A stretch of DNA of 64,000 nt from Hyposmocoma kahamanoa (GCF_003589595.1 NW_020653713.1:524971-588970); one strand, 5' to 3'; positions 30,550 to 43,855 are shown, counted from the first letter of the stretch. Translations and numbers: made by a program. The notes: generated by a model not told the origin, from the sequence alone.

Positions 30550-31955
30550 CAGACAATGCTTTTCATTATATAGGTATTTGTATGTACATACTGAGATTTA
30601 TGTGAGTACAACATTCTTCCTTCTATTAATTTGCCAAATACAATACAATAATTGTCTTAGAAAACAATTATGGCAAACTCAGCTCCAAGACTATTGAATG
30701 GTCGTTTCCAGTAGAGGGCACAGCTGTCGTATTTGACATTTTTCTTATATTTGAGTAAGACGTACGACCTTAGTTAGCTTTCGAAAGGGAACATTCTCCT
30801 CTAATCATAGCACGTCTATGTTTTTCTATATGAATGTAATTCATTGACAGAACGGTATTGATCCGAGCTAGAGCATAATGATGTAAAGTGGTGCCGAAAA
30901 TACTACACCCTAACAATTTTGCTTCACGTCGATTATGACAGCTGGCCAGGAGGGAGACGATGTTATACGGAAGGAAAGAATATTCGTGGGAAAATTCAAA
31001 CGTACTTCCGGCAGCAAAACAGCAATGTCTCCGTCTCCAGCTAATAAGAATATAATTTTTTGGTCACTGTTAGTAGTGTGCACCAATTTTCACGTCTGTT
31101 CATTAATTTTTATCATGAATGATGAAAATAATGTTGAGAAATGAAATTTGCTGGGGGTGCTCCAATTCGGTCGGGTATACACATACAACGTGACAAAGTT
31201 CTGTTTAAAACTGTATCTTATTCCATTTACACATTGTTCAAGGTTATATTTTCAAAAACTATAACGTCACAGGACTGAGGAATTCATTGTCAAGGCGCCG
31301 CGACCGCAGCCGTGTGTGTCACCCCTTTTAATACATTCATGACATGTATGAGCGCCCTAAACAGCTACAAAATACTCGACGACATTTTTACGCATTCTTT
31401 GGTCTATTTATTTTTATCTATGACTTACCTATAAGTGGAAAAGTTTAAAACTAGGTTCGTTGTCGTACGGTGTGTGTACTAATATTGTACTTATTATAGT
31501 CTCTATATTTGTTTTTCATCACTACTTAAGACTTGACATTTCCATTGCACTTTATACTCAAATAACATCATAAATTTAAAAAGATGAACTCTGGTCTAGA
31601 ATTGCAAATAGCGATAAAAGAAAAACGATCGTGAATAGAATGCTTACGAGTGCTTTTATAATAGCCCGCTATTGGAAGAGATGATTCGAAAGTCTATCGA
31701 TAGCTTGAACTCATCACGTTTGACGTTCGAAGAATCTTGGTTAAAGGAACAGTGCTTTTGTATAAAGGAGGTTATTGCTATCGAAATATGGAAAGCATGT
31801 GGCGTGGTTATTATAGCATTTTGTGGCATTATTTGTATATTTTCGTCAAAGCAGTTAAAACTTTGTATATAGCGCCGAGTTGATTTTTTTTCCCCAAGAT
31901 GTAAATCGACCTTCAGGGATGGTAAGATTGCCGAATAATAATAATAATGACGCGG
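30550..31955. other. No gene recognised
   Basis: No repeat family of this window and no recognised protein. A 69-codon plus-strand frame at 30935-31144 has ATG but no known motif. Confidence 0.35.
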
Positions 31956-31957
31956 AT

Positions 31958-32140
31958 ACACTCATAGCCCCGCACTAAGGATAACCCTGTAACGCGTTGT
32001 GTATATATAAACACAAATTACACCTTAACTCGCGAGAGAAATAAATGTAAGTTAAATATATCTCCCGGCCCCGGAATCGAACCCGGGACCTCTGCGTGGC
32101 AGTCCAGCATGGTAACCGTTCGGCCACAGACACAATTGAA
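31958..32140 (-). repeat. SINE family B, copy 3
   Basis: Best preserved head of the family: on the minus strand 'TGTGGCCGAACGGTTACCAT', 'GCTGGACTGCCACGCAGAGG' and 'TCCCGGGTTCGATTCCGGGG'. Body with 'TTATTTCTCTCGCGAGTTAA', ending 'TAGTGCGGGGCTATGAGT'. Boxes A and B are close to consensus. Confidence 0.85.
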
Positions 32141-32149
32141 AAATCTATA

Positions 32150-35100
32150 CAGAGCTAAAGATTTATACGCACTGAGCTAAATAGAGGGAAATCACGCTAC
32201 TACATTCCTAAATGATTGCTATGGTCTTCGTCAGGTCCCATCACATCTGAAATAAGAATTCGAAAATCAGAATAGATATATGATTGGTGGGGTTTTGAAG
32301 ATGTTAAACTAAAGCACTCAATGTAGTAAATGGAGATGACGAGGCTTCAATCGGCGTAGCACCCGTTCTATAGGGAGCTGCGCAGGCGCAGCGGTCACGC
32401 GCCCGGAACGAATCGCCGGAGATAAGCCTCCGCTCGATCTTCTGTCATGATTTGACAGTCTGTCGATGACCTCACCTCATTGTCGCGCTGAACACGTTCC
32501 TAAGGGTCATTTTACATAGAGTTGTAAAATAGGGCAAACTTATTTTTAGACATAGTGTCCTGTATGCATGTTTTTGCGAGTTTGTCTTGACCAACTACGT
32601 TTATTATAGAGTTAAATTGTTACACTTTTGTAGATTTCGATTAGTCACTAAGCTTGTGAAGAGTTGAACCATCATCCTTTATACACGAGAATGCCGTTAG
32701 TGTTGCATTTGAAATATCCTATTACTAAGATCTTAAATTATGCTTCGAGACGTTGAGGTTTAATTTCAGTTAAAACGGTATTATTTGCAGGTTAACTGCT
32801 CGCGGACTTTATTATAGTATTGCCGCTTAGGTTTTTGTGAACTGACTGTCATGAAGTTATAATCAGATATCGGAACAGGCGGAGTATCTGTACCTATATT
32901 TTAAGTAATCCACGTAGAGTTGATAAATACCTCCCTCTGAAATCACGGAATGATTTAAAATCAAAAGGCGAAACATCAAAACAAAATTATATTTAGGGAA
33001 TGAAACTACTTTTCAGATGACTCAACCGTGACCAAGGGATCCATAAAGGGCCCGAAATGTTGGTTTCTTTGAAAAACACAAATGTACGCAATTTGAATCC
33101 GGAAAAATAGTTTCATTTCCTAAGTGTAACAATCGCGAAAACCTAAGAACTCGATAAAATTATATTTTTACCGTACCCTACCGTAGTAAAGTAATTGCTA
33201 GTTACAAGGAAAATATTCCAGGGTTTTAGACGGAAGTATTACTCCGTCTGTGTATGTATTACTTCGTTCAAGTTTAGGTAGTTGCCTATTACGATCTCTA
33301 GTTATAATAAATGCGCTGTATTTCACACTATAGGTACCTATATGAGGTACGAGTTGAAAAATAGACGCTGAAGCACGATAGTAACTTGTTGAGACACGCA
33401 AGGAGGCGGGGCATTAGAAATGAGTCTACCCATAGATAACTACGGTGCCCTCGTAACCTTTTGCCGAAACAAATGTGCGCCAAGATCATCACTGCCAGCG
33501 CCACGCCGCCCAAATCCCAATGCCAATGCACTTTGATAGAAATGCCAATACAATCGGATGAGCCGTTAACGCTATCTAGAGAGCGACTCGATTCTTTCCA
33601 CGCGCATTAAATTCTCGTTAGCCGTCTCTGTTAATAATTAATTTAATTCGTAGCACGGGTTTAATAACCCTAGTTTTCAAATCTCCAACCAGTTTCGTGT
33701 ATTCGCATTGTTGTTCAAAATTATGACGAATCTAGACTGTTCTTTGAGAAGTCGGAGCATGAAATTGTGTGCACGAGGCGTATCGGCAATTTGCGTCAGT
33801 TTTTTATCACAGTCACGACAGGCCAGATTCCTCGTGGCGGCCAATCGCCGGCTAGAGACGGTGTAATTGGGAGAAACTACGACCACCACAAATGCTCGAG
33901 AGTTAGTGTTCGGCCAGCAAACGCAGAGCTTCCCGAAGACGTCTCTCGGTCTTTATGTTTGTACTATTTCGGTGTTAGTCTACAGTCCTTTGTAAAGTGG
34001 TGAGCGGTAATGACACGGTGGCCGGTTAGCGGGTCTGTTGCAACGCCGAGTGTAACTGTTTCGGCCCTTTTGTCCCTGTGATGATTGTTCGAGTGATGGG
34101 TTATCATTTTGCCGGTTGTGCTCTCGGCTTTCGCAGCAACAATGACGTTTTTAGAAAAGCCTCGGGTCGTCTGTTGAACTTAATTGAACATAATTTGATC
34201 GGAATTGAGTAATGGTAATCTAAACATGCGGGAATGTAGTTTAAGGTTACAAAGGTTTGTTCATCAAATTGGAATTGCTTTTCCTTTCAATTGTGTTGTC
34301 GTAGAAAGCATTTTAGGTTACTGAAAAGGTTGTACCCTTTCATTTTATACTTAACTGCTGTCTGTTTGACATTCCTTCCATTTTCGAAAAAATAATCTCG
34401 AACTAAATAAATACCTGAATAACAAGGCGTACGACTAAACTACGAATTATAAGCAATAAACCCGTATATACTAACATTCCTAAATAGATCTAGATTTGCT
34501 CCGTGACTGTAAACTTTACAAGGAGCTAGTTTCACTTTAATAAAAATGAACCGCGTACAAATTTCACGCAATAAACAAACGTTAACACTCAGAAGTCGCG
34601 ATGGGCGTGTACGACTTGAATGTTTATTTCATTATTTGAGACATACCGACAAGAAGTATGCATGCAATGCATGGAGTTATAATAAAACGCATGGCGCGGT
34701 TGATTGTACGTGAATATAATCGCCTGAACTTTTCTTTAAAACATACTCGCTAGCTCTTATTGCTAATTGGCACGACACCTAGCCAGAGTAAATCTGACCC
34801 GGATAAGCCGGATATACCAGTGCGCACAGTTTAAGGGAATGACATGCTCGGAATTCTGGAGGGGAAGTCCAACCAGCCGCAGCCGGTGGCCAGATACCTA
34901 GGCTAGGCAGCGCGTGACAGAAAGTAAGGGTAGTTAGTTTTTATGGTAGGTGGTTAGGTAGTGTTGTTTTTCAATGTTGATAGCGTTGAAACCTCGTGAT
35001 AAACAAAAGCTTGTAACATATATGAACAGGGTAGTAAACTGTCTACTGTGGGCACAAGTAGGTAATAAAATTGACAAACAGTTATAGCTCGGACGGTATA

Positions 35101-37170
35101 TTGAAACGGACTTGGCTTGTGAGACAAGCGATTTGTAAACAGTGGTGTTACTACTCAGCGTGGTGGAGCTTACAACAATATATGGTCGTTGTTTACTAGG
35201 GAATGCTGTTGGTACAGACGAGAATAGCTTATTGGTCATCGATTCCGCCGTGTGGAGAGTTAATACTGAGTTTAAAATCTTTTGTTACAATCAGCGACAT
35301 TTTATTATAACTTTATATTAGTTATAACTAGTGGTCGGATACTTGGATGTTTATTTACCTACAAAACTAAAATAAACCTTTAAAGTGTTATTTGTAATTT
35401 TATCTAACGTTTATTAATTAATTTAGAAGCAGTAGAGGTAGAGGTAGTTAATTGACACGTTGTTCACAACAAGAATGAACAACAGTGACTTTAATACGAA
35501 ATATTTAATCGGAGAAGTAACACGAGGACGTTATAGTTCTAGCGGTAAATGTGTTTTACAACTAATTCGTAGTTCAAAATTTCGCTTATCACCTCCAACT
35601 GCGAGGATGAAACAATATACATACATATCACCACTTACAACAATAATAGGCGTAACACAAATTTGAAACCTAAATTTTTATATTACGTCATCGAACCTAT
35701 AATTAGAAACATTTTTCTGTCATAACTGTAAGTTACATTTATCGAACATTCAAACAATTGGAACAAATACTCACTATACGAAAACGTAAATTTTCGGGAA
35801 ATTAATTTTAATAATTCTGAAAGTAAGTTTAAATTTGAATGTGACATTTTCATTTGGTGACGGTATTGGTTTCTTCTTGCGAATTATATAATAAAATTTT
35901 GCCGATTACTGTAATACTTTCGCGCCTTTGTAGTTTTCTTAATTAGTATTGTGTACACAGTTTTATTGTGATTACCAAAACGCAGTATTATAATTATTTC
36001 GTATAGAAATCTAAACGCATTCAAATTTGAAATTAAAATTTTTCTGATTACGTATATTGTTTTTAATTGTTTGTCATTAATGTTAAACAGATTTTTTGGG
36101 TAGTTGTCCGTTGAATTAGAATTTTCTTACCCGCGAAAATAAAAACAGTTTCTTTCTGAAGCGTTGTGTAATCGTGAGACACATCATTTCCATCCCGCCC
36201 GTGGCCGTAGCAAAGGCTGGCCAACGCGGACAAATTTAAAAGTCACTACGGTAGTGATTGCTCAGTTCATTTTATTTCACTGTGTTATAAACACGGTGAT
36301 TCATAGATATATGGAATTTGGTGTCCTAATGAGCCTGAAATTATGCCTAAACTAACTATTATTATAAAATTCAACTCAAAGTGAAGTTTATTAAATATAT
36401 ACTCAGGCTTTTACCATCCGCTATTGGGAATGACATTTGATAAAATCAACCAATCTCAGCATAGATCTCAATTAAGTTATGTTGAGTGTGTGCGTTATTA
36501 TTATTATAAAAAAGTGTAATAATGAATGAATGATATTGCTATCTGGTACTCTATCTACATTCTTAGAATATGTAATTTATACCAATAATAATAAAAATAT
36601 TACAAAATTCATAAAGACTTATTTGGGCAAACTGAAAAATGAATTAAAAAAATTACGTAAGTGGCACCAGCGAAATATCAAAAAATTATATTTCAAATGA
36701 AAAACCGATTTATTATTTTTTTTTCAATTTCTATTTATTTTTTTAATTTTAGTTTGATTTTGTTTATTAAATTTTATATCCCATCCATCCCTGACAACTC
36801 ATTAGGCAAATGGGCCTTGTACCACTTTTAAATATCAATTCTCGTTTGCGCTGAAATCACAAAAATTAGAAGTCTAAAATAGTACAGCGTCAACAACTGA
36901 CCTGTGTGTCTGTCTTCGTATATTCCAAAAATATTCTGTATTTATTGTAATAAAGATAATATCTCTAACTATGGGGGGGCTGTTCCATTCGGTGGTGTGG
37001 GAAAAACAGCAAAACATCTAATTACAAAATAAAACGGAATCACATTTCATCGGTAATTAAATATTAAATAATATAATTTTTAAATTTTCGTCCATTACGG
37101 CAAAACTGGTCGATTTGAAGTGAAACAGTTGACGACACCAGTCAGTTTTTTATAATCCCAAGCGAAGAGA
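32150..37170. other. Five kilobases without recognised genes
   Basis: Nothing definite. A GC-rich patch at 32335-32435 ('GGGAGCTGCGCAGGCGCAGC') could be regulatory. The 34934-35239 minus-strand frame (101 codons) and 33767-34003 plus-strand frame are unrecognised. AT-rich 36500-37100 contains T and A runs only. A strongly under-populated interval compared with the repeat-rich DNA on both sides. Confidence 0.35.
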
Positions 37171-37177
37171 CGAATTG

Positions 37178-37427
37178 TGTTAAGCGACACACCTGGCCAT
37201 AGCAGTTACAGTGCCACTCAGAGCTTTAAATCGCAAAAATCTGAGGGTCACTGCCACTGCGCCCGACACCTAGAGATATAGTTGACAAGTCCTATGTGCC
37301 TGTAATTTTACCAGCACCCTTACCTTTCAAAACCGGAACGCAAATGCTGTGATCTGCTTGGTGGCAGAAATAGATAAGGTAAGGCAGTACTTCCCTGGAC
37401 AAACTCTTTCACAAGGAGCGCTATTGC
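37178..37427 (-). repeat. Family A repeat, copy 5
   Basis: Minus strand: 'GCGACACACCTGGCCATAGC', 'CAGTGCCACTCAGAGCTTTA', 'AATCTGAGGGTCACTGCCAC', 'TTCAAAACCGGAACGCAAAT' and 'ACTTCCCTGGACAAACTCTT', ending at 'TCACAAGGAGCGCTATTGCC'. The 'CAGTAATG' hairpin is reduced to 'AATGCTGTGATCTGCTTGG', so one arm has decayed. Confidence 0.86.
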
Positions 37428-37654
37428 CGTTTTAATGTTTTGTTATTTCATTAATGAACCTTCGGAAGGACAGTGGTTCGTTAAACGAAGTAAGGAAGGT
37501 AGAAATCGTTCCAACATTTCTCTTCGTATATTCTACAAAGCGTAGAAGCTCCGCACGTTTGTTTCCCACGATTGATAATAAAACAAAGCGGTGAAAAGAC
37601 TGCGAGGCGATGTTTGATGCAGTAGGTTTGTTTTACTGCACTCATTACATATTC

Positions 37655-37755
37655 GGCAGTAACATTGTGATAAAACCTGAGGTCGAGGAAGGTTCACAAC
37701 CCTTGCAGAACGTGTGAAGTGACCAGCAGCGGGACCTGGGATTGGATAGTGAACA
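37655..37755 (+). repeat. SINE family C body fragment
   Basis: 'TGATAAAACCTGAGGTCGAG', 'GAAGGTTCACAACCCTTGCA', 'GAACGTGTGAAGTGACCAGC' and 'AGCGGGACCTGGGATTGGAT' are the family C body. Its tRNA-like head is absent. Confidence 0.7.
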
Positions 37756-38159
37756 GGCGCTTAAGGCTGCGACCTAATCTCATTTATTTACTAGCTACGT
37801 TACGAAACGTAACCGTATTTAGAGTTGTAATTTTAAATGACTTCAAAACAAAAAGTCTATTACATTATTATATTATCATTACGTTACACCTGTGGAGATA
37901 TTAATTTTGGAAATAAGTAGAGGCCGCCGTCGCCTTAGGCAAGTACCTACACATTTTCTACTTCATTTGCACCATTATAACGGTATGTTGAAATTGTTGA
38001 CGAAACTTTCAAAAATTTAATTATCGCACTTGGTAAAAACATTACAATACGTGGAACCCCAAGGATTACATGGAGTCTATTTAGTTTGATAGACGTAAGT
38101 ATGTCATCATCTTCATCAATTCGTTATATGTTCTACTTTGGTACAGGTCTCGTTTATCG

Positions 38160-38285
38160 TGAAGGTTTAGGCTATGGTTTGCTACGCTCGCCCAATGCCA
38201 GGGTTTGTGACCTTTCTTGACGACTGAAAGAGTGTGGTCCCAGCCCACACCGACGGGAAAACGGCATGAAGTATATTGTGTTTAT
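38160..38285 (-). repeat. SINE family C body fragment, diverged
   Basis: 'GGTTTAGGCTATGGTTTGCT' with 'CGCTCGCCCAATGC' is the inverse of the 'GCGTGGCGGACTATGGCCTA' segment of family C. 'CCAGCCCACACCGACGGG' may be part of it. Confidence 0.45.
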
Positions 38286-38525
38286 GCGAACCTACTTCGA
38301 CGGGCAGTTTTCATAAAAAAATTTCACATTCATATAGTTTATTTGCAAGTCACCTGGATATAAAATAGCTGTTTTTAAGCTAATGTAGGTACATGACATG
38401 TAACACTGCACAATTTTGATGGCACATGTCAATTTCCAATTACATGATTAAAATTAAATTAGAAATAATTAATATCAACTATAAGTATATAACATTCATA
38501 AATTTCCGTAACTTAAAAATTGTAG

Positions 38526-38607
38526 TTACAGCCACAGGGATTCGAACTATCGATCTCCCAATTGAGAAGAAGGTAGCCATTTTCCCATTAGGTTACCATC
38601 GCTGTAG
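38526..38607 (-). repeat. SINE family C head
   Basis: 'GCCACAGGGATTCGAACTAT', 'CGATCTCCCAATTGAGAAGA' and 'TTTTCCCATTAGGTTACCAT' on the plus strand are the inverse of head boxes B and A. Only the head is preserved. Confidence 0.75.
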
Positions 38608-38619
38608 CCTATCACGTTT

Positions 38620-41150
38620 GTAGGAAATCAACTCGTTCAAGTCCCTCAATTCACCAGGCTGGGAAGCGTAGTCGGTCTAAATGGTGGGACGGCGTCGTCC
38701 GAAAAGCGGAATTCGTGTGTCCTTAATGACTGTAGATGTCGACCGCGGGCATGCCTACAAAACAAATTCCAAGAGGTTTGTTGCTTTTGTGGAAAGGTTC
38801 AAAATTGTAGGTAATATTTCGGAGAGAAGTACGTAATGTAATGAATATTTAATTGCGTGGAAACATTCAGAGCGTTGTGGCAATAATTACCCGTGATTAC
38901 CATCCATGAGCGTGGGGACTTTTATCTAAGGATAATCACTTCATACCGCTTAAATTTCACATTGAAGATTTCGTAGTCGCAATAAGATAGAAAAGATAAT
39001 TTTTGTAAGATGAATACTTAATAATATTTTATAAAGTTAAACAACTAATTTTGGCTAGGAATGCTTAATTGTGGTTTCAAAATAAAGCGATTAATCATTT
39101 AAGTGCATCGACATCTGTCAATTATTTTTTCAATAGCTAATTAAGAAGGTAAAGAATTAAATGTATATGTAATAAAACACTGTAATTATAAATAAGCATT
39201 TTCGATGAACGTCAAAACGTCCATATTCCAGCATTAAAATAACATTTAACGACATGGAGATTCCCACGATTCGGACGCGATTGTGACGCAAACGCTATGC
39301 TAATTGACGTGGCACAATGGAGGAGGACTGTGCGGCTACTTCTCTACTCATAATTGCCGTAAGTGTGAGCCATAATCGCAATCAAACAGAATTACAAGCG
39401 GATTGCCGTTTCATAGCACTCCTCGAGTCATTCTACTATTGTTACACGGAACAGAGATGCGCTGTGATTTCGGTGGTGGCGTGCGATTCGAATAAATGCG
39501 AGTTCTTGTATGCAGTTGAAAGACAGCAGCAATGGTTGGCGAGGTACCAAGGCGAGTGACATGCAAAAAATGTACCTATGCTCTGTAGTGGACATACATG
39601 TACAAGTCTCTAAGGTATGGGTCGCCATAACAGTCGGAAAATGTGCTAGGTCGTCAACCTGCCTCGGGTCAGAGTGACGAACTATGGCCTAAACCATCTT
39701 AAAAGGGACCTGTGGCTAGCAGTGGTTGATAATGGTTTTGTTGAGAATAAACGCACAGTTATTTCGTGCGCGTATTTGAATTTACAGTGGTACATGTGTT
39801 GTTTGATTATGAAAATACTGTGCAGTTTAAAGTCCTTAATTAAGCACATAATGACCTACGTGACGACACTGTAATTAACCACTGTATGTAATTAATGACT
39901 TGGTGTAAACCGACTTTACACGGCGGTTATTTCCAGCAGTGTAAAGCAAATAAGCGAGGGCGTAAGAGACACTTTTAAGCGACATCTGCCAGTGACCGAC
40001 GGCGACGTCAAATGTAATAATCATAACGAGGCAGACAATCACACCCTTTGCCTGGTCTCAAAATAGGGAATTCCATTTACCAAAATTTGTTCGTTTCGTC
40101 GTAACTGCTTTGCCACAGAGGTCATTCTTTAAATAACCACTTAAATATGTAAAGTAAATTTACGAATAGAATACTTTGGTTAATTTTATTAATAACGAAA
40201 CTGGTGCATCTTTACGTTTAATAAATAAGATCGAAATCCTGCGCCATGTAAATAAGTACATTCTATTTTGCGACTAACACTTGGCCATATTTTTTGTCGC
40301 GACATCCTAGTGATGAGGTGCAGACGGAGGCTGTGGAAGAGCAACGACCTTCCTCGCCTCCCGCCTAATTATCCTACCCCCCTCACCTCCCCCGCTCCCT
40401 GCGCCGGCACAAATCAAGCCTCGCTGCGGTTTGCTAGAGATTGTCCTCGAAATTAGACACGTTTCCACATTTCAAAGTCAGAGGCATTTGATTCGATTAA
40501 CTCGAGACAAATGATAATGTATGGAACCTCACGCACTGAACTTAGCATATAATTAAAATTTCCGAACGCTCTTAGTAAATAAAGATTTTGATCAAACTAG
40601 TTTGAGAGCTTGTCTAGGAAGTCTGTGTATGAAAGTAAAACAATAATCACACTCGCGGAGAAAGAACATTAGAAAATGTTAATAATGTCTAATTTACTTT
40701 GAATAATTAAGATTCCTTTCAGAAATGTAGAGTCGAAAAAAGTTAAAGCAATAAAATGGCGGTAATTTAAACAACAAAATGCCTTCTTTGCGTGTTCGCT
40801 TTTAATCACGAGTTAGGCAAAGAAATGCGACTGCACCTGTGGCAAGCAGCGAGACTGTAAGGAATTATGCCCTCTTCCCATTAGTTCCCAGGGCGCCGTG
40901 AGAAAAGATTTCTATCCGCGGACGCCATTCATTTTTGTGCAAAAACCTGAGCGTTCGGAAGCACGCCGGAAAGGTCACACGAGAACGCAGCTTTTAAATT
41001 AAAAGAAGGAAAGGAAATGAAACGTATCACTCTATCACTTGTCAATGCCTCTGTTACGTCTTAGAAGGCAAGTAAGTTGTAAAGAAATTAACAACCCTAC
41101 ATTAGCGTTACAGTGCGTTTATAAATTTTTGAATGCAAGAATTTTTGTTA
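38620..41150. other. No gene recognised; minor fragments
   Basis: Contains a probable family C end fragment at 39675-39745 ('GAACTATGGCCTAAACCATC', 'GGACCTGTGGCTAGCAGTGG') and a partial SINE E-like piece near 40038-40078. At 39317 an ATG in good context (CACAATGG) is followed after 14 codons by GTAAGT (39359), a possible tiny first exon. A C-rich patch lies at 40340-40400. No further support for a gene. Confidence 0.3.
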
Positions 41151-41164
41151 AGAAGTTTTTTCAT

Positions 41165-41345
41165 GCGAAATAACGACAAAAAATAAGTTAATAAATAAAC
41201 TAGCTGTTCTTGTCCGTAGTCTCCATAAATTTATTTACGTATACGTTTATATACTAAGCTACATGTTGATAATCAAAATTTGCCATTTAGGTACCAAGTT
41301 TATAACTATTCTGTAATAAAATATTTATGCTAAAGTTATATTATA
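41165..41345 (+). mobile_element. LINE ORF2 C-terminal relic
   Basis: 'CTAGCTGTTCTTGTCCGTAG' through 'ATTTGCCATTTAGG' aligns by eye with 50350-50480. In broken frames it reads like 'LHK', 'LYTKLHVDNQNLPF', resembling the 'YNKiP--iqnLp---FK' C-terminus of insect LINE ORF2. Heavily decayed. Confidence 0.5.
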
Positions 41346-41357
41346 GCTTTACCCAGT

Positions 41358-41656
41358 GTGGCAGCAGTAGAGTTCCTTGTGAAAGAGTTCGTCTAAATAG
41401 TGTTGCCTCTTTAACTACTTCTGCCGCCAAGCAGTAATGTCGCCAAGCAGCATTATTGTGTTCCGGTTTTGAAGGGTGCTGGTGAAATTACAGGTACCTG
41501 GGACTTGTCAACTTAATATGTCACAGGGTGACGGGCGCAGTGGCAGTGCCCCTCAGATCTTTGCGATTTAAAGCTCTGAGTGGCACTGAAACACAGTTAT
41601 GGACAGGCGCGTAGCTTCGACTTGTTGGTCCCGTCGCTTGCTATTATAAAAAAAAC
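41358..41656 (+). repeat. Family A repeat, copy 6 (long)
   Basis: 'GGCAGCAGTAGAGTTCCTTG', 'AGTTCGTCTAAATAGTGTTG', a duplicated 'CGCCAAGCAG' (a 12-16 bp local duplication near 41430-41450), 'GTTCCGGTTTTGAAGGGTGC', 'GATTTAAAGCTCTGAGTGGC' and a final A run at 41648-41656. Immediately preceded by the LINE relic at 41165. Confidence 0.87.
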
Positions 41657-42904
41657 CCATTTAGTTCTTTCAGGTTGATTTGATGAACCATTTTTTTTTA
41701 ATAAAAAAAAGTGAACAAATGTCTTTTTGAGCATCTTAGTCCTTCTTCTCTGAAATCTGCCTTACGAATTGGTGATGTTTAATTAATTCACGATTTATTA
41801 AATAACGATATATTATGAATATGAAATGTCGAATTTGAAACGGCACGTTCGGTGTTTTTAATTTTTAAGTTACGACATAATTTTTTAAATTATTTTAATG
41901 TTAAGTTCTTCAACTTTCGCGGTTTTTCCGGATCTAAGGCACTATACCAACAGTGTGATTAAAATTTGCTCTGGGCCAGGACATACAATTGGTGGAAGAC
42001 GATGATGATGGTGATGATGACGATTTACAACTACTGTTGCCTATGCTACGCCATGTCCGCACAACAGAATATCATTGCAGACAAATCACCTACCATACAA
42101 AAAACCGCTCGTAAGTAACGTTTTGCTCAACCTATTGAATAATTACCTAAACAAAACATCTTTCAATAAAAACTTGACTAAGATTAATAATGCTAAGGTA
42201 CTACATATCTTCGCAGGCGAAGATAGAGAAGAGACCATCCATACAGAGTTGTTAAACGTTCCGAGTTTACAGTTACTCTTTTATACATATTACAATGGCG
42301 TATCAGGCGAAGGCATCTGCGCCCGCGGCCGCAGCTTTCGAACCGTACAATTTATAGGCGCGTGCGCATCCCATGCACTAATGCTATGGAAATAATATAC
42401 GTCTAATGAATTTGTGATTTGTTTTGCTAAACGCGCTTTGTTGGAGTTTTGTTTTGTTAATCTGCAAAGTGTGATCTACCGCTCGCGTTTTGAATTATGG
42501 GCTTGTAGAGCGAGATTATCCTTAGGGACCTAGTAGAGCACGCAATTGCCTTGCATTTTAAGGTCTTTCATCGCGTAAGACCAATATTTTCACTCAACAT
42601 ACTGAATATATTTATTCATTTATTTGTGGTCTACGTCTATACGTATTTGTAGAGTACCCACTACGTACCTACACTTGAAAGACGCCCCAGTAGCCTTTTT
42701 ATAACTGCTATCTTCAACGTAAAACTATAACTGCAGTTCTAAAGAAGTACGTAATAGTTAAAACGGCAATCGTTTCATTTCTTATCAGTTTTTGTTGTAC
42801 AATAGCCTGCGAGGTGGCGAGAGCCGTGGCCGCCGTTAGATTTGTGTTTACTGCTCACGGCTAGGACTTGCCGGTGAGCGCTGATACCTACTATATTCAT
42901 TTTG

Positions 42905-43130
42905 TCGACAACCCATTATACACCTCACGGCTGGCCACGGGTCTCTTCCAAGGAGAAATTTGAGACCATAGTCCGCCACGCTGGTCCAATGTTGGGGGCT
43001 TCACACGTTTTTAGAGACACGTGAATCTCCATCGCAGATTTCAGCACAAGGTTTTCCTTCACGGTTAGAAAGAGGAGACTAATGAGTCATCGCCTAAAAG
43101 GAGACCCGTGCACAGCAGTGGATTGATTTA
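42905..43130 (-). repeat. SINE family C body, plus an opposite-strand end
   Basis: 42905-43070 is the inverse of the family C body ('GACCATAGTCCGCCACGCTG', 'TTTTCCTTCACGG'). Then 43071-43125 reads on the plus strand ('AAAAGGAGACCCGTGCACAG', 'CAGTGG'), the family's 3' end. Two copies, or one rearranged copy, meet here. Confidence 0.6.
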
Positions 43131-43137
43131 TTTAAAT

Positions 43138-43385
43138 TTTTATTGAATTGATATTCAATTTTTTTTACGTGAAATTACTCCAATACTTTGTTATAATTAT
43201 TTAGAAACATTGAACACTTTGAAAAAATTCCTTCGAATCGGCTGGATTCGAACCGATGCCTTCTAGCATAGCGTGACAGACGCTATACCAATTAAGCAAC
43301 GGAAGGAACCAGCGGACCTCACGAATTTTTCTATATGCTTGGTGTCGTGTCTTTGTATTTGGTTTTCAACGAGTGTTGAGCTTAT
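43138..43385 (-). repeat. Family G repeat with tRNA-like core, distant copy
   Basis: Inverse of the 5.5-6.5 kb units across about 245 bp. It includes the AT hairpin ('GAATTGATATTCAATTTTT'), the tRNA-like core (about 43231-43304, with 'GGATTCGAACCGATGCC' as inverse box B), 'ACCTCACGAATTTTTCTATA' and 'TCGTGTCTTTGTATTTGG'. More diverged than the 5.5-6.5 kb copies are from each other. It shows the unit is dispersed, supporting a SINE-like origin. Confidence 0.82.
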
Positions 43386-43782
43386 TGATTTATTCATTTA
43401 TTTAAGGATACGCCATCAATTTAACTCAAAAACAATCTTAGAAATAAATATACATACATTCACCATACAAATATATACAGAACTAAACATTTAGAGTTAG
43501 CCAATAAGATGCAAAGAATAATCTAAAATAATAATAACTAAAAAAAAATTATAAAGGACTTAAGATTTAAACAATTGCTCGCACATGCAAATAAACTGTT
43601 TAGTCTCTGGTCACAGTCCAGTCATTGTATGACTGCATGAGTCTGTTCAAGGGGGCATAAATTCCGAGATTCGTTCGGCCACTAGATAAGACTATACTAG
43701 ATACGATTTATAAATGGATTGACAATGATGATTGAATACTACTAAACAGTCACAAATGTACATACATAACTGAAGTCATTGG

Positions 43783-43855
43783 TACGTGCCGCCGTAGGGA
43801 TACAAACCGTCGACTTTGCAATTGAGAAGCAACTGTTCGCCACAGTATCGCTGTA
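43783..43855 (-). repeat. SINE family C head
   Basis: 'GTGCCGCCGTAGGGATACAA', 'ACCGTCGACTTTGCAATTGA' and 'GAAGCAACTGTTCGCCACAG' are the inverse of the family C head; box B has lost its consensus (ATACAAACC). Confidence 0.68.
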
